NCBI GenBank assembly: GCA_037074705.1
Contig: CM073590.1
Location: forward strand, 223,764,246-223,828,245
Direction: 5' to 3'
Source of the DNA: Zhengitettix transpicula
Taxonomy: Eukaryota; Arthropoda; Insecta; Orthoptera; Tetrigidae
DNA: 64,000 nt
Each line of letters starts with the position of its first letter. Positions within the stretch are counted from its first letter, which is position 1. The translations under genes were made by a program, and so were the position numbers. Under the pieces are notes generated by a model, which worked only from the letters and a program-made list of their open reading frames with translations, was not told the DNA's origin and searched no databases. Below, piece by piece: positions 1 through 11,969 of this stretch.

Positions 1-2847
1 AAACCATGAATTTTATTGACATAATATGGAAATTTAACCTAAATGTAACAATATTAGGTATTGGCCTTCGTTTTCTTTTTCCAGCTTAATAATAAAAATT
101 TTTGAGATATAGATCCTAAGCTGAATGACAAATTAAGCGTGCATGTTGTTCATTGAGACGGAGAAGCCAGTAATTTGGGGTTTGAGCATCAAATGCGGGG
201 AGAGTGTGGTACAGCTGCCCTTATATACATATATTGTAGAGATTACCAATGTGTAATGTAATGTTTTATTTAATTTTTTTTAATTATTGGCAGCGTAACT
301 TTGAGGCCACAGCATTATTAAAAGCAGTCAGTGTGGTGCAAGAGTCTGTAAGAGTCTGTAATGGTTGCTATGGATTATTGTCGAAAAGTGTACGCACACG
401 TAACTTTGACGGAAAACATTCAGCGTGAGTTTTGAGGGCCTGGCGAGAGGAGTCATGTTTTGGGAGCCTGAGCAGAATGGTCTTGGAGTCAAAACTTTGA
501 TGTTCGTAGAGAAGTAGATCTTGGGACTTTAGCCCATGATAGAGTGAATATAGTTGGAGACTAGGATTCTCGTAAATAATTAGGAATTCAGCACAGTATA
601 CCTTTAGTATTAAAGGTTTTTCTACAGCAAATCTGAGTGTCGCAATACGTACGACAGTAAAGCAGAAAGTCGCCGAAAGTGTTATGAAGTGAAACTATAT
701 AGTAACCAGAGCTATGGCCTGTGAATAAAATATGGTTCTATTAAAATAACCACGAGTGCACAAACAGGTACTAGAACAGGTCTGAATAAAAATAGTGTGT
801 AGACACGTAATTTTGTAAACCTGTACGTAAATATCATTTACTGCAAAATTTCTATAGCTTTGTCAATTTTTTTTTAATTTATCAGATTTCTCTAGTTTTT
901 TTATGTCGTTGATTATTTTTTATAAAATTTTGTTATTGAAAATTAAATTCGTATTTTATTCTTGCGTAACTATGGAGAAAATTGCACATCACTATCTTTA
1001 TTAGAGACCCTATGAGCGGTCCTCGAGTGTTCTTCTCATTAAACCTGAGGCATTTACTAAAAACATAAATGTACAAAAGCAATGTAAAATCTTTGTTGTA
1101 AATTAAATAATCTTTTGTTAATTTTGATTTAATTTAAACGTAAAATCCTGTAAACTTTCTTTGTTTTATTTAATTTGTGCATACGACATAATCTGGCGTC
1201 ACAACGTGCTGGCATTTTATTATTATAATAAATTTTGTATTTTACATAATTTCTATCCAACGTGAGGGCACTTTGTTTACTTTTCTAATATTTTCCTTTT
1301 ATATTTTGAATACCACATAATTCGGCACACCAACGTAGAGCTTTTTTCATTAATATTATTGTATACCACAATAAATACATATATATAAATAAATATAAAT
1401 ATATATATATATATATAAATTATTCGGTTCAAATTAAATCCGTGATATAAGTTATGCTTGATAATGAATATTTGAACGTAACCCTGTAAGGAAATGATTA
1501 CTCAAGTCAGATTTATCCAAGTGTTGCTGTCCTTTCCGTTGTAGGATCTGAAAAAACGACACTCAAAAACTGTTTGGAAAACATCTATCCAGAGATTGGA
1601 AAATAATTTGTTTTTATGTGTTGTAGAGTTTGCATTAAAAGGGTTGCTGAAGATGTTTGTACGCAACAGAAGCAATCCTTCGACTGTAAAGTAGGTAATG
1701 ATATTTTAATAAATTTATGTGAATTTGCTAATATGAGAAACGTATTCGTGTTTAGTCGTGCATATTATGATTCGTCCACTGACCACCATTCAATACTACC
1801 TCTGATTGCACGGTGTCAGTCGCCATAATTATTTACGCAACAATGTCACAAGTCCAGTGGAAGCTAATAATTCTAATACTAATATTGTAGGCAATCGAGT
1901 AAGACACTTCGAGGCCTTTTCCGCGGTTTCATGCCGTAGAATGTCCTTGTGGTTAGTAAACTCATATTAAATACTCATTTAATACTGCTCAGAATCCGGA
2001 TCACGTGCAGCCTTACCTTTGTATTCAGTAAACCTCTCTCTGTACTTTGATTGAAGAGCCGTGTCGGCGATCGTAGTTGTTACGATATCTATGAAAAAAT
2101 AATAGATCACTAACCACATTTCCTATTGTGTCAGCAATGAAAAGACGATTCTCTCATCAAGGTTGTCTACTCATCGCGGGCCGATTTCCGTCATTAAATT
2201 CCAGAACTTGTGGTTACAGAACTAGAATTGATTTCAGTGTTTCTAAAATCATGTAGGTCGGCCAACTTTTCCATTTAAAGAAACCTTGGATTCTTAGAAC
2301 AATTTTCAGTTTTAACACTTAATGACCGTTGCGAAGTCGTTGTTAATAACACGGTAGATTCGCCGTCGGACCTTGGTTCACCTTATAATTACGCAGTGCA
2401 AAGCAAAGGTAATCGGTGTTAAAGGAGTTACGCAAACCGCTTCGATTGAAATGTCTCACATGCAAACAGCTTGGTGTGGGATGTTCAGGTATCATGAGTT
2501 TAAACCGTCATTTCCGCTAGTATATATTACAGAAAATCTGTTGTTTCTTACTTATGGTTGAGGAATTAGTTGAAGATCACACATTGCGTTAGTTTCCCTA
2601 TTTCAGCATTACACGAAATGAGATCTTCTTAAAAACGAGTCAATTAGGATTAAATTTAGTTTAAAACTCAAGAAAACTGTCCCCTGGAACAAGTTGATTG
2701 CTAAAAGAGACTTGACTTCGACAAGCTTCAACCCAAGCCCCAACAACATTGAAGTACAGGAGTGTGATAACTGCTATGAAAATTAACGTCTATAAATATT
2801 ATTTTAAAATTAAAAATATACATCAGTTTAGAAAATTAATAACAAGA
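1..2847. other. AT-rich DNA, no gene seen
   Basis: It is probably within the long upstream intron of the transporter or intergenic. It contains the small duplication at 341 and a TA tract near 1400. Chance frames (1616-1828 and 2373-2561) carry no motif. Confidence 0.6.
341..360. repeat. 10-bp tandem duplication
   Basis: AGAGTCTGTA occurs twice in a row. Confidence 0.85.
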
Positions 2848-3118
2848 TAAAAATAGCCCAATACAGGCAAAAGAACGTTTAATGAGACCTCGTTCCATTA
2901 TTTAGGTGCTCAGAAAACTAAAAACACAAGAGCCTAGAGCGACACAACTGCACAATACAGTTGAAAAACAAAAATTGGCTTTTTAATTTTCCAACTGTAT
3001 TGTGCGGTTTTGTCGCTCTAAGCTCTTTTTTTTAAATAGTTTTCTTAGTACCTGACGAAAGGAACAAGGTCTGGTATTTATATAATCACTTCTTTTGTCT
3101 GTATTTGGCTATTTTCTC
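2848..3118. mobile_element. Foldback element, family A (both arms)
   Basis: Arms 2848-2970 and 2985-3118 are inverted copies of each other. Left-arm blocks GCCTAGAGCGACACAACTGC and CAATACAGTTG pair with CAACTGTATTGTGCGG and TGTCGCTCTAAGCTC on the right. The outer ends read ATAGCCCAATACAGGCAAAA and TTTTGTCTGTATTTGGCTAT. No transposase is encoded, so it is a non-autonomous element. Confidence 0.75.
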
Positions 3119-4340
3119 CTAAAATTAAATATTAATTTAATGTATTGACTGAAAAAAACCTGCAAACGTTCAAAATAATACGTTTGAATTGAATTTAGGT
3201 TTATATCAAATAATAATTAGATAAATAAATGGTCTAATAACAAATAAATGTTAAATTAAATACCATACAAGTTAATTTATTTTAATTCTCTCTTATTTTT
3301 GTCTGCGTATTTGGATATTTATCAATATAAATATTATAGTTTTAACACTGACATTTAATATTTTCTTTACCGATTAGTTAAACAATTACATCATATTGGT
3401 TAGGAAATGAAATTTATACTACCACTTATCCCTATTAATTAAAACATTCCTAAGAAGTTATAATAATAATATTACACCGTTATACAATACAAAGTATTGT
3501 GAATATATGTGTATAATTAAAAGACGAATAAAGAAAATATAAGTATTTATTTAACCTACAAAATGGCAGTTTGCTCGGTGGCACATATAATAAATTGAAA
3601 TTATTAAACATAATTATTTTAAATGAATATTTAAATGAGTATTTCAATTATAAAATGAAATATGAAGGAGAATATGAATCGAAGATAAATTTTCAGAAAA
3701 GACATATATAATTGTAAGAATTATGTTATTCTGACCTAAAAAAGAAAATAATGGAATTATACCTGAAAATAGAGATTACCTAAGGATAAGAAACTATTGC
3801 TTATGGACTGTGAAAGTGATTTCACTAGGCATTATCACTTCACTAGTCTAATCTATGTTCACTAGAGGGAGTTCAGATTGAGTCATAACTTACTTTCCGT
3901 TAGAAACCCTCTTGCAGGTAACTTTTTCCTTTCATTTATTACCTTATCTAGGAAAGAGTCTTTTCCAACATCCATCTTCTGCTGTCCGGCCTTTATTTTG
4001 AAATATGTGATCAGTCCTGCAGGGTCGGTTCTATCCCGAATTCCCTGACAAGGTTTTTGACCCGCAAAGGTCATCCCGATAAGCGTCTTAGAAACCTACG
4101 ATTCAAATTCCTCAAAGAAATAACGTTTGCATCATTCGTAATAAGAAATTGAATAAGGATATTTTCGTCGTTATTTACCACGATGCTAGAAGTATATAAA
4201 TTTGTGTAAGACCGGAAATTACGCTATACGTGATTATTTGCATCATCAGAGACAATATTGTCGTGAGGAAATTTTTATCCCTGACCCGCGTTTCAATTTA
4301 CGTCGAAAGAGAACGACAGAGGTAAAAAAGACGTTATAAT
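3119..4340. other. AT-rich DNA, nothing recognised
   Basis: I see no repeat family or exon. Confidence 0.6.
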
Positions 4341-4353
4341 TTGAACGTGACAG

Positions 4354-4496
4354 GTGATGCTGGAGGCCAAGGATCACGAAACGAGGCCAAAGTGATCTGC
4401 ACTGGAGAAGTCAACGACACTGCCAAAGCTTGCGATTTCTCCTACAGCTGCACCAAGGCGACCGGGCCCGCAAAAAAAAATTTCGTCCCAGAGTTG
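4354..4496 (+). pseudogene. Possible odorant-binding-protein-like C-terminal exon remnant
   Basis: After a TGACAG acceptor-like site, one GC-rich frame stays open from before 4354 to a stop near 4550. It reads in part NEAKVICTGEVNDTAKACDF then SYSCTKATGP. Three cysteines (C-x10-C-x5-C) ending in a Cys-x5-Pro tail recall the last exon of insect odorant-binding proteins, although that family usually has eight residues between the last two cysteines. It runs into A9 and G14 tracts and has no partner exon that I can find. If real it is a fragment. It could also be a chance frame or another secreted protein. Confidence 0.25.
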
Positions 4497-4924
4497 GGGG
4501 GGGGGGGGGACTGGTAAAAAAGAAATACCAGCTACGGTCCTTGCAAATAAGGTCATCGACTCATAATAGTGCGTACTTGCGAAACAAAGCTGGTTGCTAT
4601 AAAATTCGTTGCGGCCAACGTTTCGTACCGTTATCATTACGTCATTCGCGCATTCAGGAAATTTTGCTCAGCGACGTAGTCCAGCAGAGTTCCACAGACA
4701 CCACAAGTTGACGACGATTCTTTTCACATTAGTATTAGTGAGTTAATCAGACATTGTTTTAATCCTCGCTTTCAGATTAGTATAAAATAATTACTGATAA
4801 TTAGGAAAATTTTTGGATGAAGTCATAAACTACTTTTAATACAACTAATAGAGTAAAAGATATAACCCGAGGACAAAAGTTAATGGAAAACTCTTCGGAA
4901 ATTGGAAATTATTAGTTAGCTACT

Positions 4925-5165
4925 TTTATATAAAGTGCTCGTCATTACCCGGGTTGTCATATATATGTTAACCTTCGCTTTGACTCCAATCTCTGTTGAT
5001 TTTTTGTTATTTTTATGTAACGCACATCAACCGCGAATATATATGTATATCGACCGTTTTAAGATGTTTCGATAATTTCAACTACTGTGGGTTAAACAAA
5101 AATTTTTATTTGTCACAAAACTGAGCCGATTAAATTATTTGAAACTTTCTACGTCCGTCCAGCAC
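4925..5165 (+). repeat. RTE-like repeat, copy 2
   Basis: It shares ATTACCCGGGTTGTCATA, GACTCCAATCTC, TATTTTTATGTAACGC and AAAATTTTTAT with the copy at 50440, with short gaps. Confidence 0.5.
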
Positions 5166-5716
5166 ATAGTCTTCAGACATGACTCCTTGAGTATTGCAGG
5201 ATATAATTGTCCCTCAGTATTCAGACATTAAGAAAGATGAAATCGAAGAAATTCTTAGCTAGATTCACAGTGTAAACAAATGGTCGCCATATTGGAGAGC
5301 GCTAATATGTCTAAAAAATAAACTTATCTTTTTTTCTGAAGGATAAAAAAGAATTTCATGTTGTTTTCTTATTTTTGTCAATAGATGGAGTATTGCTGGA
5401 TATAATTATACTTTTACGCAATCAAAATATTTCTGCTTTATTTCATTACGAAAAAAGGAACTATTTCCTTTCGCGTGCAGTTCATCGCGTATTAACGTGA
5501 CGACATGGTCTCTTGGCGTGCAGTAATGTAACACTTAATGTTCACGTTTTTTAATTATAATTCTTTCTCACCCCCACAGTACCGTTTCTCGTGTTTGAAG
5601 AATGTGTGTATAAATTTTTGTTGCAATCTCTTCACTCGTTTAAATTTGTATAGAAATTAACATAAATACATACATACAAACATAATCCTTTTTTATAATA
5701 TAGATTATATATATAT
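5166..5716. other. AT-rich DNA, nothing recognised
   Basis: It lies between the RTE-like repeat copy and LINE-like copy 1, with no visible feature. Confidence 0.6.
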
Positions 5717-6143
5717 ATTTTTTAGGCTAACAGGCTACATGAGGGTGATCCACATTGGGCAACTCCCCTTTAATAGCATAGGAAGGGATTTGAAAGGGGG
5801 GATGCGGAAGGGTAGAGGAAGGTATCCAAGGGTTACTAGGGCCCCCGGGCTATATTTTAAGGATCCTACCCGGCATTCGCCTAAAGAAATGCAGGGAAAA
5901 CCTTAGAAAAACCTGCATCGGTTAGGTCGGGCATTGGGTACTTGTCCCACGCCCTTCCGATAGCGGGAGAGGAGTTTGCTGTGGGGACGCAGCATTCCCT
6001 TCTCCGTGCCTCGACCAGTTTAGGAGGCAGCTGGCCGACTATTCCAATGAGAATAGGGAACAACTCTTACCGTATGCCCAAGGCCAGTGACCCCGGAACA
6101 TACACCTCTCAAAACAGGCCGAGGTGCCTCGGCTTGTAGGGAC
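5717..6143 (-). mobile_element. LINE-like retroposon, 5'-truncated (copy 1)
   Basis: The element's sense strand is minus: its A-rich 3' end appears as TTTTTTAGGC at 5717. The family hallmarks are TTTCCCTGCATTTCTTTAGG and GCGAATGCCGGGTAGGATCC read on the minus strand. A 60-codon frame (6063-5881) that matches the copy at 20850-21032 is open, but no known domain is visible. The variable 5' break point (here near 6143) is typical of target-primed reverse transcription. Confidence 0.75.
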
Positions 6144-8504
6144 CTTTTTTTTATTCTTAGGTACTTAAAAAATCTAATACAGATTTGACTGTAATATTAT
6201 AGTGTATAGAAATTTGGAAGAAGAATGCCTTAGCTAATCTAAAATATGTATTCTTAAAGAACAAATTAAATAAAATTTCAGATCTTTGCGCACCATAAAA
6301 GATCGTTCTTTCTACACGATTGTCTCCCAGGATATTCATTGACAAGACGGATGTTCTGTCGACTGGCCTTTGAACTTCGTAAATCATATCAATTTTAACG
6401 AAAACATCCTCTTCCATCCTTTTGTTTATGCTTTTGTGATATTTCGCCGTCGTGAGTCATCTGGTACGTTTATCCTCAATTCACTCCCACGTACACTACT
6501 TCCGCCCTTTCTCTTGGAATTACACACAATCATTTCAATTAGCCTTCTTTTTTGGTACGTGATCAGAAAATATTTGTAACATTAATATTCAAAAGTTGTT
6601 ATATCCGCTTTGTCCAATGAGATGTTCGTGAAACTTCGTTGAGCATCATGATAAGACATGGCTGTTGTTTTTGTAGCAGCTCCTCCAGTTTCAATCTATA
6701 ACTTTCAGATTTATTTGATATATGTTGAAACTTCATGATTTACACTAATTCATGAAACTTTCACTGGGTTATATCCAGTGTTCCAACGGTGACGACGTCG
6801 GCAAACCGTCGAGCGTGCCCTTGCGTAATAATGAATTTCCGTCGTCCTGCTCTCGAGCGGGTTCCCCGATTCTGAGGAGTTCACCAATCGGATAATTTCT
6901 GTCATATTGTGACATCGAAAATTGTCCGTTTCACGCAACGTAATAATTTAGTCGTGGCGCCTAGGCAATAAACTGTCATTATTAACCGCTCTTTTAACTG
7001 TCACCCATAAAATACAATGTTAATAAAATTTTCAATAATAAAATGTAATACCGAATTAATTCAAATTAAATAACTAATTATTAAATTTTTCTCGTGATCC
7101 AAATCTTTACCTACGGAATAATTGAGTAAAATATATCTAATTGTAAATAAATTGGGAATAGTATTTAATGCAAAATGTTATGGTATTATTTTGATTTTAT
7201 TTAATCCCTATACTACATCATTTAAAAATAATTATATATTTTAATATAAGTTGAAGTGAGAATAATTTCGAAAAGCGAAATTGAAGGTTAGGAAAATTAA
7301 CGGGCAAGAAACATCTGAAAGATCAGTTTAGATCGGCAGGACCAGAAACGTCTACTCTTTGCCTTACAAAGTCGCATTTTAAAGTCAGTAATGATACCCG
7401 TAGTTTAGAGGACAATTGTTTGTATATGTGAGTATGTGCTTTAAACTCTGTATGGTGTTTGAAGATGGTGGTTGGCTTCCCTTGTTGCTAAGCGACCCCT
7501 GCAGCGGTGTAGTGAGGTTATTTAACGTATTGCAAATCAATACCTCGTGTGGGATTGCGACTTGATGAGCTTCCCTCTGCTACGTGGATAATGTAACCCA
7601 TCTTCTCTCAACAGGCACGCTTCAGTAATCACTTGAGTGAATGGCTGGTTTGTCAGTGTTCAAACGTTTCTCGTCTGACAGCGGCTGCGGCTTCCTGGTA
7701 CCACGGTTAAGAAACAAGGAACAAGGCGAGCGAGACGCGAGAATCAAGTCAGATAAAGCAGAATCGTTGGAAAAGGCAGATAAGAAATTACTCAGGAGTA
7801 TTTATGATTATATAAACCTAAAAAAACACAAACGTTTACTGACGCACTTCATACTGAAAGTAGTTCCTATGGGGCTTTGGGAATGAGAAAGATTTTTGCT
7901 ATGGACGTAACAAAAAGACGTGGAAAATACTAATGGAAGTTTAGAGAGAATTATTTATTGGAATAAATCTACTCGTATTAGTTTCCAGCGTTGGATTTTG
8001 GAATTATAGGTTCATGAAACACTTCCTTTTTGGGACACCCAAAAAGAGATGTCTGTAGAAGCGTGCAGAGGCTTTAATTAAACCAATTAATTATGACAAA
8101 TACTTTAAAAAAATTGGCAACGGAAAGACTTTATGGACTCTACTGAAAAGGAAAAGAGACAGGGAAGAAGGATAACCAATAAGGAAAGGACGAAGTGAAG
8201 GAAAAATAGTTTAAATGAGGAGCTTACAATGCATGAATCTAATAAAAGAATTACGTTTTTCGTAAAAGGCGAAACCGTAACAAATCAGTCACATGACTGA
8301 TGAATCAAGAAATAAATAAATACTATCCAAATCACTTACATCAATAAGTATAATGGTACAAAGTAAATTAATTATCAGCCCTATTCTGTAGTAATTAATT
8401 TAATTATAATTACTTACACAAATAAATTTATAATTTTTCCTTTCATATTCCATATTACCAAATTACTAATTTAAAATATGTGTCTCACTGACTTGTACCT
8501 TCTT
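6144..8504. other. Non-coding DNA, nothing firm
   Basis: A slightly GC-richer part at 6770-6960 and an 81-codon frame at 7641-7886 (lysine-rich, unrecognised) are the only features of note. Confidence 0.6.
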
Positions 8505-8690
8505 TAAGTATATTTTCCCAGTCCTTATTCCGTATTTTGTTAATTTTATAGTTCTGAAATAAAACATTTTTAAATTTTTCCAGCTTCATATTTTTATTAT
8601 CTCAAATCGTCCACATTTCACTGCGACCAAGTAAAAAATATTAGACATGTTTTCTAATGTTCGAAAAGAACTTTCGTATCTTTACCAGAA
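8505..8690 (-). pseudogene. Decayed LINE reverse-transcriptase C-terminal fragment
   Basis: The minus strand at about 8605-8640 reads FLLGRSEMWTI, close to the V-L-L-Y-G-S-E-(M/T)-W-T-L block that follows the catalytic domain in many LINE reverse transcriptases. Downstream (about 8519-8556) it reads NKIRNKDWENI, like the K-x-R-N-E-D-I block found some 30-40 residues later in the same proteins. There is a stop between them and an apparent frame change upstream, so it is a dead relic. The clade is not certain; RTE- or Jockey-like groups share these blocks. Confidence 0.5.
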
Positions 8691-9765
8691 TAACGTGGTT
8701 TTTCCGTTCTCGACCTACTTTTGATACTGCCTTCGGTTATATTTATTTAGGGTCTTTCAATAAATGATATAGAAAGAAGGTATGTTCAGTGTTTGAGTAT
8801 TTTTTAGAACCCGTCTGTAAAAATAACTTAATTTTTTTTATCCGGATTTTTGTAGGCCAGAGTCAAAATTCTGTCCGTGTAGTAAAATTCCTTTGCCGCC
8901 AAAAATTAAAATCTAATCATTTGCCATCGAATTTCGTATGCCTTTCAATATCTCCAGTTTTATTTCCATACTGTCTTTCCCAAATGAATGCCTTGGTACC
9001 TGTGTTTATTACTGCACCTCACTTCCTTACTTTACAATATTTTAGTTATTCGAGTACCTTGATTCGGCCCCGTTATCTCTATCATACTTGCAACGGCAAC
9101 AATCGATTATTATCCTTACATAGTCTAGTTTCTGACTTTCCCTAAACATTTTACCCTCCATTATCGCATCGTGTGGCGATACTTGTTACCTTAGTATACG
9201 GCTCACTTATCATGCCTCTGCTCTCAATATATTCCCATTTTTTTTTAATTATATTAAAATATGTCTTCACTTTCACCATCTCATTTTACAAACATCGTTG
9301 CCAAATTTGAATATTTGAACAGCTACAGTTATGCGGCGGGCTTTATTTAAAACTGTCCGGAACGCCAGAGCAGATCTACTGTCGGGCCAAGTTACTGGAA
9401 ATCTTTCAACACTCTCCAGGCTCGTTACTTGGAAGTTAAATTTAAAGGTCGATCTTTACACGATTAAAAAAATGTCACTCACAATTTTTCTTTCAGTTTA
9501 ATTAATAAAAAATGGAACTTCACAATAAATATCTATATTTACACTATCTATACTTATTTTAATGATTCATTTGCTTTTGATGGTGACGTTTGGACAGTGC
9601 TGAAAGACTTAATCCTGGATAAATCGTTTTTTTTATTTTAATATACAGAAAAAAATTTTAATTCCAAGATTTTACAATTGTGATACAATTTTGATGACGT
9701 TAACATGTTAAAATTAGCTTCAAGAAATGTATTTGCTTCTTGCGTGAGTAATTGAGGGAGTTATG

Positions 9766-9768
<3 letters not shown>

Positions 9769-9804
<36 letters not shown>
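9769..9804. repeat. (TA)n microsatellite
   Basis: About 18 TA units lie immediately outside the 5' end of the LTR-like element at 9810. Confidence 0.95.
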
Positions 9805-9808
<4 letters not shown>

Positions 9809-9809
9809 T

Positions 9810-10706
9810 TGTAATGCCAATTAAACAGGCCATTAATTGTTTTAATATAATTAAATTGTAAGCGGTACGAATGCGTAAAGGCGACAATGAAGACGGGTTT
9901 TTCCTTTGTTCAACAATGAAGACCGCGCGCGCTTGAACTCTGTATGAGCTTGGAGAAAGACCAGTTGGCGGCGAAACATTGCAAGAGACAGAACAACTAA
10001 AACTTGAGCAGAGACTGGACGTCGTTAATGTATTACCAGTAAAAGTTATGAATTAATACAAAGTAAAACATTCACGGAAGTATTTCATCGTAAATATTGG
10101 AAAGTAAGAGCAGTTTTGTCAGAATAGAACTTTCCAATATCTTCGTAGAATTGTTCCAGGAGAACATTGGTAAATTATTGCGGAGCGGAGCAGTCAACGA
10201 AATACAGCCAATCTTGCCAAATTTTACAGTGAAGTGTAGAATCAGTGAAAACCAAGGCCTGATATTAAAATTAAAGTGTGTTAGTTATCAAGATACAAGA
10301 GAGAGATCTGGTACCAGACAGACTGTCCGTGAGTAACCAAAACTTTGATATAAATTTGTAAACAATAATTAAAAGGGTAGAGTCAGATTTCGTTCAGTTT
10401 TCATTTCGTTCAGCTTTCTTTCCACTTATTTTCATATTGTTTTAGGTTAATTTTTATATTTTGAATTGTTAATTGTCAGTGTATACATTGATTTTGTTCC
10501 AATTATCAAACCCAGTGATGGCCCTGAGATAAGAGATTCGACAAATTAATAAATGAAAATTAAAGTATTTGTTTTAAATGGATGAAATTCGGCATGAAAA
10601 ATAGTTTTGTACATTGTAAAATTGATCAACAATAATAAATTTATTTTAAAGCTTAGTATATGTTGTTAATTATCTCTATAAATTAATCGTTCATCTTGTG
10701 TTTATT

Positions 10707-10709
<3 letters not shown>
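9810..10709 (+). mobile_element. LTR-like element copy 1 (solo LTR?)
   Basis: This 900-bp element starts TGTAATGCCAATTAAACAGG and ends TTTATTACA, so its ends are TG and CA. It is about colinear with 61332-62384: shared start, shared GGTACCAGACAGAC and TCAGATTTCGTTCAGTTTTC blocks, and shared end. A GTGAGTAAC donor-like site (about 10329) is conserved in all copies. No reading frame resembles gag or pol. It lies between two TA tracts. Solo LTR is my preferred reading; a non-autonomous element of another class is possible. Confidence 0.6.
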
Positions 10710-10765
<56 letters not shown>

Positions 10766-10871
10766 GCGTGTGTGAGTTAATTTGTGGTGGTTGGCAGGTC
10801 AATTTGTAGTTTTCTTTTTAGCCTTCTGAGGGGTTTAGGTGGAGGAGGATGGGATTCAAATGGAATTATTC
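10710..10871 (-). repeat. Body and (TA)n tail after the 5S-derived head
   Basis: On the minus strand the 5S-like part is followed by about 100 nt rich in CCTCC/ACC blocks (10763-10871) and then by (TA)26 (10710-10762). The tract ends where the LTR-like element at 9810-10709 begins, and a second TA tract lies on the other side of that element. Confidence 0.5.
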
Positions 10872-11000
10872 CGAACAACACATGGTGTTCCCAGACGGTC
10901 ACCCATCCAAGTACTAACCATGCCCAACGTTGCTTAACTTCGGTGATCGAACGAGAACCAATGTTATCAATGGATAAATCGTGGTGCAAAACTAGGCGCA
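10872..11000 (-). pseudogene. 5S rRNA-derived sequence (SINE3-like head or 5S pseudogene)
   Basis: The minus strand contains GGTTCTCGTTCGATCACCGA, then AAGTTAAGCAACGTTGGGC, then GTTAGTACTTGGATGGGTGA and CTGGGAACACC. These are the central and 3' parts of animal 5S rRNA in order, including the A-box and C-box internal promoter of RNA polymerase III. The first 40 or so bases (about 10960-11000) are diverged, so it is not an intact 5S gene. About 100 nt of non-5S sequence and a (TA)n tract follow on the same strand. That layout suits a 5S-derived SINE, or a 5S retropseudogene that landed next to a microsatellite. Confidence 0.75.
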
Positions 11001-11660
11001 GGAAAACGTATCTTAAGTTGTCTGCACGACCATGAAACGAGACGAGATTGTGTTACCATGACTGGAGCTGCGACACGACGAACCTCGAGCATCTGGTCAT
11101 TGCGGTCTTTCAGAAGTCGCACGTTCAACGCTGCTCGGTGACGGTTCAGCTAATAATTTTCAAGTGTATCTGCAAAAGGCCCTTCAGTCATCAAACTCTG
11201 ACGACTTTTGGGTCCTCCTGTTTTCCTTGATTTGAAACTAGTCCAGGGCGATATGACGTCATCAGCAGCGTCTGCTAATTTGTGACGTTTGTTCAATAGG
11301 TTATATCACCTTAATGCCTAAGGCAAGGCCTGGACAATAGGAATTAGGTTAGAACCACGCTCGAGGCTTGCACAGAGAGGAATAAAACTGGTGAATACCC
11401 GAACATACGTTTCTCATGGCTGACCGTGCTTTTGAAATACTGACTGAAATTTCATATCAATGAATAAAACTAGTCAGTGTTAGGTCCTTTATTTATACAA
11501 TACCGAAGGAAATACCGTTTGTTTAATTAAATAGTCTGATTTTTCCATAACTAGTTTCATTTATTTATGTCACAAATTTTTTAGATTTCAATTTTATTCC
11601 TATAAGAACGTAACTTTTATATTTTAAAAGTTTTAATTTAACGTCTGTTTCGAATTAATG

Positions 11661-11969
11661 AAACAATTGATGACCTTATACAGACAATTTTTAATTCTAA
11701 CTTTTATTATGACGACGTTTCGACGGCTTTTTGTATCTTCTTCAAGTATTTTTCAAATTAACACAGTAAACTAGCACAGCTAAACGAAACAACTTATTAA
11801 ATTCACACAGTTTTTGAACGTGGTTCCCAGGCACATGCTAAGTTGTTTAGTTTAGTTGTGCTAGTTTACTGTGTTAATTTGGAAAATACCTGAAGAAGAT
11901 ACACAAAGATATCGAAACGTCAGCACAATAAAAATTAAAAAGTGTCGGTATAAGGCCACAAATTGTTTT
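11661..11969. mobile_element. Foldback element, family B
   Basis: Inverted arms 11661-11795 and 11839-11969 flank a 43-bp loop. Both carry AACACAGTAAACTAGCACA and a GACGTTTCGA ... TATCTTCTTCA block in opposite orientation. The sequence is unrelated to family A and has no coding capacity. Confidence 0.75.

Noticed and set aside
4430..4711. 93-codon frame with a poly-Gly run
   Set aside because: The glycines come from the G14 tract; it overlaps a better cysteine-patterned frame and has no domain.
7460..7485. Coding string E-D-G-G-W at GAAGATGGTGGTTGG, reminiscent of the MCT TM1 motif
   Set aside because: It lacks the following G-W and any hydrophobic helix, and has no matching donor in the right phase.
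10777..10989. 70-codon minus-strand frame with ITEVKQRWAWLVLGWVTVWE
   Set aside because: It is a translation of the 5S rRNA-like sequence, not a protein.
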